Shown piece after piece: positions 1-7,687 of a stretch of 43,222 nucleotides of DNA. A program made the translations under genes and the position numbers. How positions within the stretch are numbered: the first letter of the stretch is position 1; each line of letters starts with the position of its first letter. A model generated the notes under the pieces. It made no database searches. It was not told the origin of the DNA and saw only the letters and a list, made by a program, of their open reading frames with translations. The stretch covers positions 1 through 43,222 of the forward strand of contig NZ_LN812100.1 in the NCBI RefSeq assembly GCF_000942395.1. Reading direction: 5' to 3'. This DNA is from Risungbinella massiliensis (GTDB taxonomy: Bacteria > Bacillota > Bacilli > Thermoactinomycetales > Thermoactinomycetaceae).

Positions 1-720
1 CCCTACGTCTTTCGACTAGTCGTTACACTCGAATCATTGATATTCCCAAGTATATCCGCCACTAGTTTTTACTCGCCCTTTCAATGCCCCTCTGATCGCA
101 TCTGGGTTTCCATTGATCTTTCTTGCGGCATCTTCGCAACTTTTAAAATGGTGGCGTTCTCCTGTTTTTATATTCGTTCCTATTATGGGCTTTCCAATCC
201 CTTTGTTTAGACCATTTGCATGTGCATGTTTTACATTTTCTGAATTTGTTACCCATTCTAGGTTTTTATAGTAGTTGTTAGATGGATCTCCATCAATGTG
301 ATTTACTTGTGGTTTATTTGCTGGATTCGGAATAAAATGCAACGCTACTAAACGATGGACTGGAATACGTTTTCTTTTATTATCTTTCCACAGTTCCACA
401 TTGTAACGCTGAATAGGGTGTCTATCTGTTGCCTTTGTTTTCCCCCATGCAACCTCTCTTCCATGGAAAAATCTTGGTTTCCCATCCTTGTCTATTACTG
501 TCCTATTCAACGCCCTTATAGTACCATGGTTAGACACTTCGTATAACCCTTCATAACCAGCAATAGGAACGAATAACTCATCTTTTTTCATTATTATCAC
601 CCCATATAATTATACCGTAAAAAGAGTGATAAATATCAATGATTCTAGCTCGGTATTGCCCTCGGCTTTACGTTAGGGGTTCCACCGAATTAGAGGAGTT
701 TTACATGGGCTAGGCATTTA
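1..720 (-). other. Group I intron in terminase gene, 5' part
   Basis: This is the 5' part of a self-splicing group I intron that continues at 43222-43099 across the circular join (844 nt in all). The 5' splice site is predicted after the T at 721. Just inside the intron an internal guide sequence, GCCTAGCCCAT on the minus strand, can pair with the exon 1 end ATGGGT (P1, with a U.G pair at the cut) and with the exon 2 start TAGGC (P10). P/Q-like elements lie near 648-696 and an R-like element, GTAACGACTAGTCG, at 13-26. A perfect 13-bp inverted repeat (31-43 and 633-645) brackets the endonuclease ORF, as expected for an ORF carried in a peripheral loop. The structure was read by eye and not folded by software. 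Confidence 0.88.
34..591 (-). CDS. Intron-encoded HNH homing endonuclease
   Basis: A 185-residue HNH nuclease that probably cuts intronless terminase alleles and so spreads the intron. The N-terminus (about residues 7-50) resembles a NUMOD4 DNA-contact motif. The HNH core lies in the middle (HRLVALHF then QVNHIDGDPSNN and NLEWVT), and a NUMOD1-like segment with AARKINGN follows at the C-terminus. The ATG at 591 is preferred over an in-frame GTG at 600 because GGGGTGAT lies just upstream. The stop codon falls inside the 13-bp helix arm that encloses the ORF, a compact arrangement common in intron ORFs. Cleavage specificity cannot be read from the sequence. Confidence 0.92.
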   Translation of the reverse strand: MKKDELFVPIAGYEGLYEVSNHGTIRALNRTVIDKDGKPRFFHGREVAWGKTKATDRHPIQRYNVELWKDNKRKRIPVHRLVALHFIPNPANKPQVNHIDGDPSNNYYKNLEWVTNSENVKHAHANGLNKGIGKPIIGTNIKTGERHHFKSCEDAARKINGNPDAIRGALKGRVKTSGGYTWEYQ

Positions 721-1402
721 ACCCATAAACGCGATAACCATCGGGATCTTGTTGTTTTCTAAGCATCATCCGTCTGTGGTACGCCTCGTCTATAAAACGA
801 TTTTCCAGGTAGGTGGAGTGATGTGTGAATATATCCTCATGCTCGATATCAAAGTATTTCCGTTTGATCCAGTGGGATGCTGATACAGGATTAAAGGTGA
901 AACTGATCTGGTAATACAAATTAGGGTTAGGCAGCACACCACGCAAACGGTCATCTAGTATATCTACATCACTTTCCTGCAACTCCGTAGCCTCTTCGAC
1001 CCAGATCCACACGAGCTTCCCTTTTGGAAAGTTGATAGATTTTAGTTTCTCTCGGTCTCGTGCGTCATTTACTCCTCGAAAGATCACTGTATTTCCGGTG
1101 ATCTTATTTTGTAGTTTGAGAGGAGATTGTGTAACTTTCCAATACTCATCTGCACGATCGCCAAAGATCCGGTTAATGGCTGCCGTTAATTCTGCAAAGG
1201 TACTATTTCGATGTGTTGCATCTACCTTACGGACTACTAGAAGGTTAGCCCCTTTATATCGCATATCAGAGAGCTTGATGATATAGTCCTGGGCAATGTT
1301 GACCGACTTACCACTACCAGCAGAACCTTTCATGACTCGATACCGTTTGCGTATCTGGTTGGCATCTTTGAAATGGCGGTTAAATGGAACGACTACATTC
1401 AT
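721..1402 (-). CDS. Terminase large subunit, exon 1 (ATPase domain)
   Basis: Exon 1 encodes the packaging ATPase half of the PBSX-type large terminase. Walker A is GSAGSGKS at residues 26-33. A Walker B-like KLVWIWVEEATE lies near residue 130. The motor pumps DNA into the prohead through the portal. Unspliced, the frame ends at residue 230 at a TAG inside the intron (710). Splicing 721 to 43098 joins GYRVYG to LGDWGELGG with no frame change and gives 416 residues, a normal length for the family. The start overlaps the end of the small subunit gene, so the two are translationally linked. Confidence 0.95.
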
Positions 1403-1827
1403 CAGTCATCACCATAATCAACAGATATACTAATTCCAACATCTCCAGAGTGGTTTACATTCTCTTTAAATAGAGCGTATCGTTTGCCCAAGAGTTCGGC
1501 TGCTTTCGTTCGATCTCGAATATTTGGCTGTTTATCGACCATTTCAAAGTCTTTCTCCATAACAACAGGAATCTGCTCTGTGATCTCTCCACGTAATACC
1601 AATGTCAGGAATTCGAGAACTTCATCTTGAGAGGCAATCCGTTCTCTATCCTTCTGAGCAATTTTCTCCTCTATATATTTCTTTAAGTGAGGTTTTGTGA
1701 GGTTTTCGTATCCTGTTTCCTTGGCCGTTTTCTTGCTATAACCTGCTTTTATTGCGGACTCCGCAGCGTTTCCAGTCTCGATATAATAATCACAAAAAGC
1801 CTTTTGTTTAGAAGTAAGTTTGCTCAC
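1402..1827 (-). CDS. Terminase small subunit
   Basis: A 141-residue DNA-recognition subunit of the terminase, which selects the packaging start on concatemeric DNA. The N-terminal segment LTSKQKAFCDYY...NAAESAIKAGYSKKTA is the characteristic TerS helix-turn-helix. The rest is a helical oligomerisation region with an acidic tail. It is the first gene after a terminator at 1867-1890 and directly precedes the large subunit, so the late packaging transcript probably starts here. The pac or cos site is likely nearby but was not identified. Confidence 0.93.
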   Translation of the reverse strand: MSKLTSKQKAFCDYYIETGNAAESAIKAGYSKKTAKETGYENLTKPHLKKYIEEKIAQKDRERIASQDEVLEFLTLVLRGEITEQIPVVMEKDFEMVDKQPNIRDRTKAAELLGKRYALFKENVNHSGDVGISISVDYGDD

Positions 1828-1866
1828 CTCAACCTCACCACCTCGCCTTTTTCATATCGTTTACAC

Positions 1867-1890
1867 TAAAAAACCACCTGTTAAGGTGGC
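1867..1890 (-). terminator. Rho-independent terminator upstream of terS
   Basis: On the minus strand CCACC-TTAACA-GGTGG is followed by TTTTTT. It overlaps the 3' end of the DUF4429/SHOCT gene and separates the early transcript from the terminase genes. Confidence 0.85.
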
Positions 1891-2342
1891 TATGCTCCAA
1901 GGATTTGTTTTTTCTTTTGGTTAAACTCTTCTTCTGTTAGGATGCCTTGATCTCTTAATTTCGCTAGTTTCTCCAATGCCTCTATTTCACCCATAATAGG
2001 AGCTGCTGATGAAACCCTATTAATATTGGCCAATCGTTGATCTATTGCGGTCTTTAATTCCTCAAACTCTTTTTGTTTCCAAGGTCTGAATATAACGCTG
2101 TTTTCATGTTTGGCAACTTTAACAATGGTACTGCCTTTTTGTTCTTTACCACCAGAGAAAACAAACTCAATATATCCATCTGAGACTTTCGATGCCTTTT
2201 TCAGTTGTACAGCAGTTATAGAAGATAAATAAATCTCTTTACTACCTCTTAATCCATTTATCCATGCCATTATACCTTTACGATGAATAATCACTTTATC
2301 GTCCGTTAATTCGATAGTCGCATTTATGCCCTTTGCTATCAA
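1890..2342 (-). CDS. DUF4429/SHOCT domain protein
   Basis: A 150-residue protein with two recognisable parts. Residues about 5-95 form a PH-like beta-rich domain of the DUF4429 type (HRKGIMAWINGLRGSKEIYLSSITAVQLKKA). Residues about 120-150 form a SHOCT motif (EALEKLAKLRDQGILTEEEF then KKKQILGA), a short helical oligomerisation module. Such proteins occur widely in Firmicutes chromosomes and prophages, and their function is unknown. It sits between the late-regulator region and terS and ends in a terminator, so it may be a moron. Domain assignment is good and no role is proposed. Confidence 0.8.
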   Translation of the reverse strand: MIAKGINATIELTDDKVIIHRKGIMAWINGLRGSKEIYLSSITAVQLKKASKVSDGYIEFVFSGGKEQKGSTIVKVAKHENSVIFRPWKQKEFEELKTAIDQRLANINRVSSAAPIMGEIEALEKLAKLRDQGILTEEEFNQKKKQILGA

Positions 2343-2413
2343 GTGAACCCCTCCTGTTGTCTATGGAGAGATTCGTTACATTTAATCAGTTTACCTTTTA
2401 GGACTCTTCTGGA

Positions 2414-2590
2414 TCAGTGTAATTTCTTTTCATCTTTGTCTCTCCTTTCTAGTTGCTCGAACGAGATCAGCTCCCCGTACCACTTATCAAACATCACCTG
2501 ATACACTTCGAGCTTCTTGTTCACATCGTATATAACGCCTGTCCTATTACCAACTCTCACCTTCTCTCCTTGCTTGTATATCGGTTGCAT
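2414..2590 (-). CDS. Small phage protein, 58 aa
   Basis: A short ORF beginning MQPIYKQGEKVRVGNRTG, with a good ribosome binding site (GGAGGCGGAGACA before the ATG). Its pattern of alternating beta strands and glycines (GEKVRVGNRTGVIYDV) suggests a small SH3-like barrel, ending in a charged helix. It lies in the early operon, 12 bp downstream of the next gene upstream. It has no assigned function. Codon usage and the binding site make it likely to be real. Confidence 0.7.
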   Translation of the reverse strand: MQPIYKQGEKVRVGNRTGVIYDVNKKLEVYQVMFDKWYGELISFEQLERRDKDEKKLH

Positions 2591-2602
2591 TGTCTCCGCC
2601 TC

Positions 2603-2842
2603 CTATTGTCTATGCTTTAACCCCATACTCTCTAGAAAAAACATCAATCCACCAGTAATCCCTTTTCTTTTTGATTTCTTTTCATGTTCGAAAAAATGCC
2701 CAGCCTCATGCCTGACATTACGTATATGATTAGTCATTCGAAAACTCAACTCTAATACTTTTTCTGTATCCCCGGCCTGTGCTGCCATCATGATCTCTGC
2801 GTTGGTAAAGTCTAGATGTTTGATCGACTCCAACTGGACCAT
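2603..2842 (-). CDS. Hypothetical helical protein, 79 aa
   Basis: The open frame extends to 3001, but the ATG at 2842 has a proper site (GGGAGGACAGAAG) and the extension would read through a terminator-like hairpin. That gives a 79-residue, mostly helical protein starting MVQLESIKHLDFTNAE, with a basic segment KKSKRKG before a hydrophobic C-terminus. A HEAGHFFEH stretch looks superficially like a zinc-protease HExxH but reads HEAGH within a short protein lacking other protease features, so no enzymatic role is claimed. It is an early-operon gene of unknown function. Confidence 0.6.
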   Translation of the reverse strand: MVQLESIKHLDFTNAEIMMAAQAGDTEKVLELSFRMTNHIRNVRHEAGHFFEHEKKSKRKGITGGLMFFLESMGLKHRQ

Positions 2843-2899
2843 CTTCTGTCCTCCCTTTGTTTGTGAATCAAACCTGTATATCAGATTAGTCTCTATTTT

Positions 2900-2948
2900 C
2901 CGCATAACAAAAAACGAGCCAGAGCATTTCGCCCCGACTCGCTCCATC
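2900..2948 (-). terminator. Probable terminator downstream of arpU-like gene
   Basis: On the minus strand an imperfect GC-rich stem with a GAAA-containing loop (GCGAG...GGCGAAATGC...GGCTCG) is followed by TTTTTTG. It sits about 120 bp past the late-regulator gene. The stem is imperfect, so confidence is moderate. Confidence 0.5.
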
Positions 2949-3069
2949 TGTTTTATGTGTTTGAAGAAAGAGAGTAGCCGCTGCAGTTCTCTTTCTTGCA
3001 AAAGTACCTAGTACCATATTATCGCCTTCCAGCTTCCCTTTCCTGCAAAAACTGCCAAAGCTGACACTA

Positions 3070-3486
3070 TTATTTGAAATCCATCCAATAAGCTAGTTTC
3101 TCTATTGCTTCTCTCTTTAGTCGGTAGTAGCTCCGTTCCTTCATTCCTAAGCGGAAGCATACTTCTAGGACTGGTTGTTTATCTTCTCTAAGATATGTTT
3201 CTTGGATCACGATACGTTCTTTAAAGGACAGCTTTCTTAGCGACTCATTAATCAACACCAGATTCGCTTTATAAAAGTTATCTGCTCTTTTAACACCCAT
3301 CTTCTCAGTAGGTGATATAAATTCGCTATAACCTCTAATTCCATCATCACCAGCAGATGAAGTGCAGGAGGGCATTAGATTTTTGTTTTGTTCTTGCACC
3401 ATCTCATTTAGCCAATGGTAGGATCGTAGCATTGCCTCTACATCTTTTCGGTAATCTGCTTTTTTATATTTTAATGCTGCTCCCAC
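3070..3486 (-). CDS. ArpU-like late transcription regulator
   Basis: A 138-residue protein whose C-terminal half (LSFKERIVIQETYL...LEVCFRLGMKERSYYRLKREAIEKLAYWM) is a sigma-70 region 4-like helix-turn-helix, as in the ArpU/RinA family. Members turn on terminase and structural transcription, and its place as the last regulator before terS fits that role. The GTG at 3486 follows GGAGTGGAGAAGT. The N-terminal part is helical and not diagnostic. Family membership is inferred from the HTH position, length and context. Confidence 0.78.
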   Translation of the reverse strand: MGAALKYKKADYRKDVEAMLRSYHWLNEMVQEQNKNLMPSCTSSAGDDGIRGYSEFISPTEKMGVKRADNFYKANLVLINESLRKLSFKERIVIQETYLREDKQPVLEVCFRLGMKERSYYRLKREAIEKLAYWMDFK

Positions 3487-3511
3487 ACTTCTCCACTCCT
3501 CTATTTTTTAT

Positions 3512-3916
3512 CTAAAAAGGTAAGTCATCATAGTTAACTTCTGTGCCAATACCAGCAAATGGATCGTCTTGTTTTTGTTTCTGGCTGCCATCGCCGTCTT
3601 TCTTGCGATCCAAGAACCGTACGTCTTCGGCTACTACTTGTGGGCTTCTATGGGTCTGCCCTTCTTTCTCATACTGGTTGATCTGTAGGCGACCATCTAC
3701 GCCGACTAATGACCCTTTAGCCAGATAGTTAGCGCAGTTTTCAGCTAACTTCTGCCAGACTACAATTGGGATAAAATCTGTTTCTCGTTCTCCCTTTTGG
3801 TTGGTGTACTTACGATCTACTGCAATATTGAATTTGGTAACTGCTGCGCCTGATGGGGTATAACGCAATTCAGGATCACGGGTTAGGCGGCCAACAAGGA
3901 TTATCCGGTTTATCAC
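3512..3916 (-). CDS. ssb: Single-stranded DNA-binding protein
   Basis: A 134-residue SSB with the OB-fold signature INRIILVGRLTRDPELRYTP at the N-terminus, then TKFNIAVDR and DFIPIVVWQKLAENCANYL. A short linker rich in D, Q and K leads to the acidic tip NYDDLPF, which recruits replication and repair partners. The longer frame starts at 3979, but the GTG at 3916 has GAGGAGAG six bases upstream and matches the usual family start. It coats ssDNA during phage replication and works with the ERF protein. Confidence 0.95.
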   Translation of the reverse strand: MINRIILVGRLTRDPELRYTPSGAAVTKFNIAVDRKYTNQKGERETDFIPIVVWQKLAENCANYLAKGSLVGVDGRLQINQYEKEGQTHRSPQVVAEDVRFLDRKKDGDGSQKQKQDDPFAGIGTEVNYDDLPF

Positions 3917-3965
3917 ATCTATCTCTCCTCGTGTTATAATCAAATCTGGATTTACCCAGTCGTTT

Positions 3966-4006
3966 TTTAAGTCCCCCACTCAGTAGCCCCTGAGTGAGGG
4001 TTTTTT
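3966..4006 (+). terminator. Terminator-like hairpin facing the plus direction
   Basis: CTCACTCAG-type arms (CCCACTCAG/CTGAGTGAGGG) are followed by TTTTTTT on the plus strand, while all genes here run on the minus strand. It would stop antisense transcripts. On the minus strand the stem lies between the methyltransferase and ssb and could act as a processing or attenuation site. Confidence 0.6.
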
Positions 4007-4899
4007 TATGCCTCTTTGGCTGTCTCTTCTATCTGCATCCGCTTTGCTATCTCATAAATCACATTGACGGTCACGCTGTTTCCGGCTTGCTTATAAAGCT
4101 GGCTATCTGATACGCCATTCTCTTTTGCTCGATCAAACGCCCAATCTGGAAAGCCTTGGAGTCTAAAGCATTCTCTTGGTGTTAGTTTTCGGATTCTGTA
4201 TCCATCCGTTACTTTTGGTTCTTGTCTACCACCCTGCATAGTTGTGAGAGTTGGTCCTAATCCTTTTGGATCATAGACCCTATTCCACTGATCCTTTCCA
4301 GGTAGCGCTAACCTGCCAGCGAGTTTACAATGAGCTTCTCTGCTTTGTCTTTCGAGAGGAAATACTTTTCGTGTACCTCGTCCTCTAAGATGTCCGACAA
4401 TGAATACTCTTTCGCGATTTTGGGGGACTCCGAAATCTTTAGAGTTGAGAAGCTGCCATTCACAGTCGTACCCGATTTCATCCAGTTCAGCTTGGGCAAG
4501 GAGGAAGTCCCATCCGCCATTAACTGATAGAAAGTTTTTAACGTTTTCAATGAGAAGGTAGGAAGGCATTCTTTTGGGATTCCATGCTTTGATTTGGCGT
4601 AAGAGCTTAGTGACTGCAAAGAAGAGAGAGGATCTTTCGCCACCAAATCCTGCTTGGTTTCCTGCAACGCTGATGTCTTGGCAGGGAAATCCGAATGTCC
4701 AGATGTCGGCTCTAGGAACATCTCGATAGTCAATTGTTCGAATGTCATCGTGTGTCCATTCTCCTTCCGGCTGATGTATAGCCTCATATGATTTTCTTGC
4801 GTGCTTGTCGATCTCTACCCATCCAATGGCTTGGTGTCCAGCTGCTTCCATCCCTAGGCGAAAACCGCCGATCCCACTAAAGAGGTCTAAAACTCTCAT
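4006..4899 (-). CDS. DNA (cytosine-5) methyltransferase
   Basis: A 297-residue C5 methyltransferase. Motif I is DLFSGIGGFRLG at residues 5-16, the catalytic PCQ is at 72-74 (Cys73), ENV is at 118-120, and QNRERVF is at 160-166. The closing motif GNSVTVNVIYEIAKRM lies near the C-terminus. The target-recognition region is short. No restriction enzyme gene is nearby, so it is an orphan enzyme that probably protects phage DNA from host restriction. The ATG follows AAAGGAGATAAC. A second long frame (4308-4787) overlaps it and is discussed as a finding. Confidence 0.96.
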   Translation of the reverse strand: MRVLDLFSGIGGFRLGMEAAGHQAIGWVEIDKHARKSYEAIHQPEGEWTHDDIRTIDYRDVPRADIWTFGFPCQDISVAGNQAGFGGERSSLFFAVTKLLRQIKAWNPKRMPSYLLIENVKNFLSVNGGWDFLLAQAELDEIGYDCEWQLLNSKDFGVPQNRERVFIVGHLRGRGTRKVFPLERQSREAHCKLAGRLALPGKDQWNRVYDPKGLGPTLTTMQGGRQEPKVTDGYRIRKLTPRECFRLQGFPDWAFDRAKENGVSDSQLYKQAGNSVTVNVIYEIAKRMQIEETAKEA

Positions 4900-4915
4900 A
4901 TGTTATCTCCTTTTC

Positions 4916-5347
4916 CTAAGATGCTGTTCCGCAATAATGCTTGTTGAGATGCTTGTAATACTCATATAGACCATTCTTTTTTAGCCACTTGATCATATCT
5001 CTAATAGCCACCGTTGTTCTCCCTAATGCATATCCTATTGATTGAAAACCATCGATTTCATGGAACTTGCACATGTATTCTTTCTCTTCTTCTGTGAAGG
5101 GCTTCCCGTGATTTGGATGAAACTCTGGGTCGTAAATCATTTTCCCTTTAGCGTTATAAATTGGAGTCTGTCGATGTTTTTTTCTTAACCACTTATCAGG
5201 ATGTTTGGATCTCTCTTGATGTACGATCCGTTCAACCGTAACTCGTGATATTCCAATTTTGCGAGCAATATCCTTGTAATTAATGCCTTTCATGAAATAA
5301 TGATGGACAGAATCTATTACTTGGGGGTTACTTTTTATTGATTTCAT
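4916..5347 (-). CDS. Helix-turn-helix DNA-binding protein
   Basis: A 143-residue protein with an N-terminal resolvase-type HTH (YFMKGINYKDIARKIGISRVTVERIVHQE, residues about 18-45). A second HTH-like block follows (FTEEEKEYMCKFHEIDGFQSIGYALGRTTVAIRDMIKWL, about 88-128) that resembles the Myb-like segments of Firmicutes phage early proteins. Its start overlaps the rusA stop by four bases (ATGA), so the genes are coupled. It probably binds DNA in replication or regulation. The exact role is unknown. Confidence 0.7.
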   Translation of the reverse strand: MKSIKSNPQVIDSVHHYFMKGINYKDIARKIGISRVTVERIVHQERSKHPDKWLRKKHRQTPIYNAKGKMIYDPEFHPNHGKPFTEEEKEYMCKFHEIDGFQSIGYALGRTTVAIRDMIKWLKKNGLYEYYKHLNKHYCGTAS

Positions 5348-5709
5348 GCCGTTTTCACCTCTCGTTCTATAATGGTGACCTCGGCTCGTTGCTCAAGTTC
5401 TTTTTTTACTCTGATTTTTTCAACTGTGAGCTTCATTACCTGACTATCATCTTTGAAACAAATGCCATTAGCCGAATCAAGCAGGCTTTTGGCTAGGTTA
5501 TCTGCATCGCTCCGAAGATTTCTCCAAAGATAAACTTTGATCACTACCTCAATCTCGCCCTCTAGCATGGCTTTGGTTGCTTGGCGTGCATACCATCCTG
5601 CATCTCGCTTGTATGTCAGATATCGTTGTGCTTGGGGATTGGTCCATTTGCTCTTTTGCGTCATTCTTACAGCGGGAACAGCCCTGCCTGGAACTTCGTA
5701 TTGGATCAT
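5344..5709 (-). CDS. rusA: RusA-family Holliday junction resolvase
   Basis: A 121-residue RusA homologue. The N-terminus is YEVPGRAVPAVRMTQKSKW. The acidic catalytic cluster is RSDADNLAKSLLDSANGICFKDDSQV, where the conserved aspartates bind metal. The protein ends in a beta strand (RAEVTIIE). It resolves branched recombination or replication intermediates before packaging and fits the ERF/SSB recombination set in this operon. The start overlaps the next gene upstream. Confidence 0.93.
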   Translation of the reverse strand: MIQYEVPGRAVPAVRMTQKSKWTNPQAQRYLTYKRDAGWYARQATKAMLEGEIEVVIKVYLWRNLRSDADNLAKSLLDSANGICFKDDSQVMKLTVEKIRVKKELEQRAEVTIIEREVKTA

Positions 5710-5927
5710 CGTTCCTCATCCTCCCAAAACTCCCAATATCGGCGGTTAAACTCTGCCGGATCATCTATGTTATTGATGCTAGGCTCATCTTCTCCTTTGA
5801 GACGTGCAATTTCTTTCTCTGCCTCTTCTCTGGTCTGGTAGCGGAAGGGCAGCCAAATCAACTGCCGCCCTAGCTTTGTCACCACTCTCCAGTAGCTTTC
5901 CTGATCGTGCCCGATGGTGATGATCAT
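5706..5927 (-). CDS. Small early protein, 73 aa
   Basis: An unrecognised protein starting MIITIGHDQESYWRVVTKLG. The frame is open to 5966, but the ATG at 5927 has TGGAGGGAGAAG upstream and overlaps the preceding stop as ATGA. The C-terminus is acidic and rich in W, E and D. It belongs to the tightly packed early operon, and four-base overlaps on both sides suggest translational coupling. Confidence 0.65.
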   Translation of the reverse strand: MIITIGHDQESYWRVVTKLGRQLIWLPFRYQTREEAEKEIARLKGEDEPSINNIDDPAEFNRRYWEFWEDEER

Positions 5928-6427
5928 TCTTCTCCCTCCAGACTCCATTCCTCCAATATGTGCCATGCTCGATGATGAACTTCACGACCCTCGTCTGTAT
6001 AATCTTGTGGATCTACATAGACTCCATGAATAAGGGAATCTTCCAAATCATCTTGGTCTTGTACGATTTCTCTGATTTTAAAATGTTGGTCATACATCGG
6101 ATGAGAATAGATTTGTCCGGCCTTCATCTGTACTCCATTGATTTCTACCATGTTCTGAAGGATATATTTTATGTCGTGATACAAAAGGTTTGCCTTATCT
6201 CTAAGTTCACGCCACTCCTTCTCTTGCTTAAAAAATAATTCTGTTCCTTCTGTTTCAGTCACTATCTCGCTTTGGCATTCCTCCATAACATCACGAATTT
6301 CCTTGGCAGTATCTCGATAGGCGATCCATAGCTTCATTTCAAAATTCGCCTTTATATTCATAGCACCATCAATATCATTTAAAATCTGCCATGCCATTGT
6401 TCGAAACGACTCGTAAGAAATTTTCAT
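5924..6427 (-). CDS. Hypothetical early protein, 167 aa
   Basis: A largely helical, acidic protein with no family that I recognise. A central segment (EKEWRELRDKANLLYHDIKYILQNMVE) could form a coiled coil. The C-terminal third is richer in D, H and W. It lies directly between two early genes, overlapping one and abutting the other, so it is part of the replication/recombination transcript. Confidence 0.65.
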   Translation of the reverse strand: MKISYESFRTMAWQILNDIDGAMNIKANFEMKLWIAYRDTAKEIRDVMEECQSEIVTETEGTELFFKQEKEWRELRDKANLLYHDIKYILQNMVEINGVQMKAGQIYSHPMYDQHFKIREIVQDQDDLEDSLIHGVYVDPQDYTDEGREVHHRAWHILEEWSLEGEE

Positions 6428-6757
6428 TTACCTCATTCTCCTCCCAAATACTCCGCCTTTTCTCGGCTCAATTAGCTCCTGTTTCCCTTGATCAATCGCT
6501 AGAATCAGCACCTCATCAGGATCTCGGTCAAACATCCTTGCAATATCCAGTATAGAGAAACCCGCTGACCACATCTTGCGAAAGTCTTCTATCTCTCGCT
6601 CATCCCAGAAAAAGTTGAGCTCTTCCAGTGCGATATATACTTTCCGGGAGCTTTTTGTCATGTACTCCCGCTCAAGATCACTAATTACGCTGAGTTCTTT
6701 CCTAGCTTGTTTCTTCTTCCAGTGGTAAAGGGAAACGACTTGTGCAGGTACTGCCAT
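6428..6757 (-). CDS. Hypothetical HTH-containing protein, 109 aa
   Basis: A helical protein. The segment FRKMWSAGFSILDIARMFDRDPDEVLILAIDQG (about residues 60-92) reads as a helix-turn-helix of the kind in small Firmicutes phage proteins. The basic tail GGVFGRRMR could touch nucleic acid. The start codon joins the stop of the helicase-loader gene (TAGATG), so it is translated with the replication genes. Function unknown. Confidence 0.65.
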   Translation of the reverse strand: MAVPAQVVSLYHWKKKQARKELSVISDLEREYMTKSSRKVYIALEELNFFWDEREIEDFRKMWSAGFSILDIARMFDRDPDEVLILAIDQGKQELIEPRKGGVFGRRMR

Positions 6758-7687
6758 CTAGACCACCCCTGGTCTTCGATTTGGTCCTGTTACATACAGA
6801 GGCTTCACGTAGTGCCTAATCCTTTCCATGATCCGTCCTGCCTTGATTGGTTCATGTCCACCTTTTTGAGTATAAGAAAGGTGTTTTTCTAGCTCTTCCA
6901 GAGTCAAGTTAGAAGTAAATATAGTAGTGAGTTCTTCTGCCATACGATGTTGGAGGACTGCTCCAAGTACATCATCTCGGAACCAAGGACTCATTGTTTC
7001 TGCGCCTATATCATCCAAAATCAAAACCTTTACTTGTTTAATCGCATCGAGCAATTGGCTGGTGGTCTTTTTTTGAATGGAAGCGTACACTTCATTGACC
7101 AGATCCGGTACATATGCCATGAAAACATCAAGCCCAACGCCTGTAATATAATGGGCAATCGCTCCAGCAATATGGCTTTTTCCTACTCCAAATGATCCGT
7201 ATAGATACAATCCTTGCTTTGGAATCCCATCATCAAACAAACTACAATACTGCATCGCTTCCATGATCACATTGGCTCTTTCATCAAACTCGATATCTTG
7301 GAAGGTAGCTCCTAACACGCTTTTTGGTATCTTGTGACTTTTTAGAAGCTCTTTCCGCTTTTGCATATTTTCGTATGATTTCAATCGATTGCATTTCTTC
7401 ATCCGAACGTCTAGATAGTTATGAGATGTTACTAACTCCGATTCATGCCCAGTAACCATATTTCCACACGTTTCTAGTCCCTGGCACGCAGCACAATTCC
7501 CTTGTTCTCTTACATATTGGCTTAGGGTGTGCAGTGACCGTCTGTAAACCTCTTGAGGAATATCAGGGTTTTCTTTTTGGAAGGATCTGATTGAAAGGTG
7601 ACTCATCAACTCGTTCAATCGCTCATCTACAGAAGGAAATCTCCTATTAGGGAATAGCTTGTTTATTTGCGCTGTAACTTCTTTCAT
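6758..7687 (-). CDS. DnaI-like helicase loader
   Basis: A 309-residue AAA+ ATPase of the DnaI/DnaC family. Walker A is GSFGVGKSH (about 164-172), Walker B is VLILDDIGAE, and a sensor region IFTSNLTLEEL follows. The N-terminal domain carries a zinc-type cluster (GNCAACQGLETCGNM) as in Bacillus DnaI. It loads the host replicative helicase at the phage origin together with the DnaD-like protein next to it, whose stop it overlaps by four bases. Length and domain order match DnaI (about 311 aa). Confidence 0.93.
   Translation of the reverse strand: MKEVTAQINKLFPNRRFPSVDERLNELMSHLSIRSFQKENPDIPQEVYRRSLHTLSQYVREQGNCAACQGLETCGNMVTGHESELVTSHNYLDVRMKKCNRLKSYENMQKRKELLKSHKIPKSVLGATFQDIEFDERANVIMEAMQYCSLFDDGIPKQGLYLYGSFGVGKSHIAGAIAHYITGVGLDVFMAYVPDLVNEVYASIQKKTTSQLLDAIKQVKVLILDDIGAETMSPWFRDDVLGAVLQHRMAEELTTIFTSNLTLEELEKHLSYTQKGGHEPIKAGRIMERIRHYVKPLYVTGPNRRPGVV

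Noticed and set aside
2652-2842. HEAGH stretch as a zinc protease motif in the 79-aa protein
   Set aside because: Short protein without a third ligand or protease fold features; the match is likely chance.
2843-3001. N-terminal extension of the 79-aa early protein, and an overlapping short frame near 2885-3020
   Set aside because: A terminator-like hairpin lies inside, and a better start exists at 2842.
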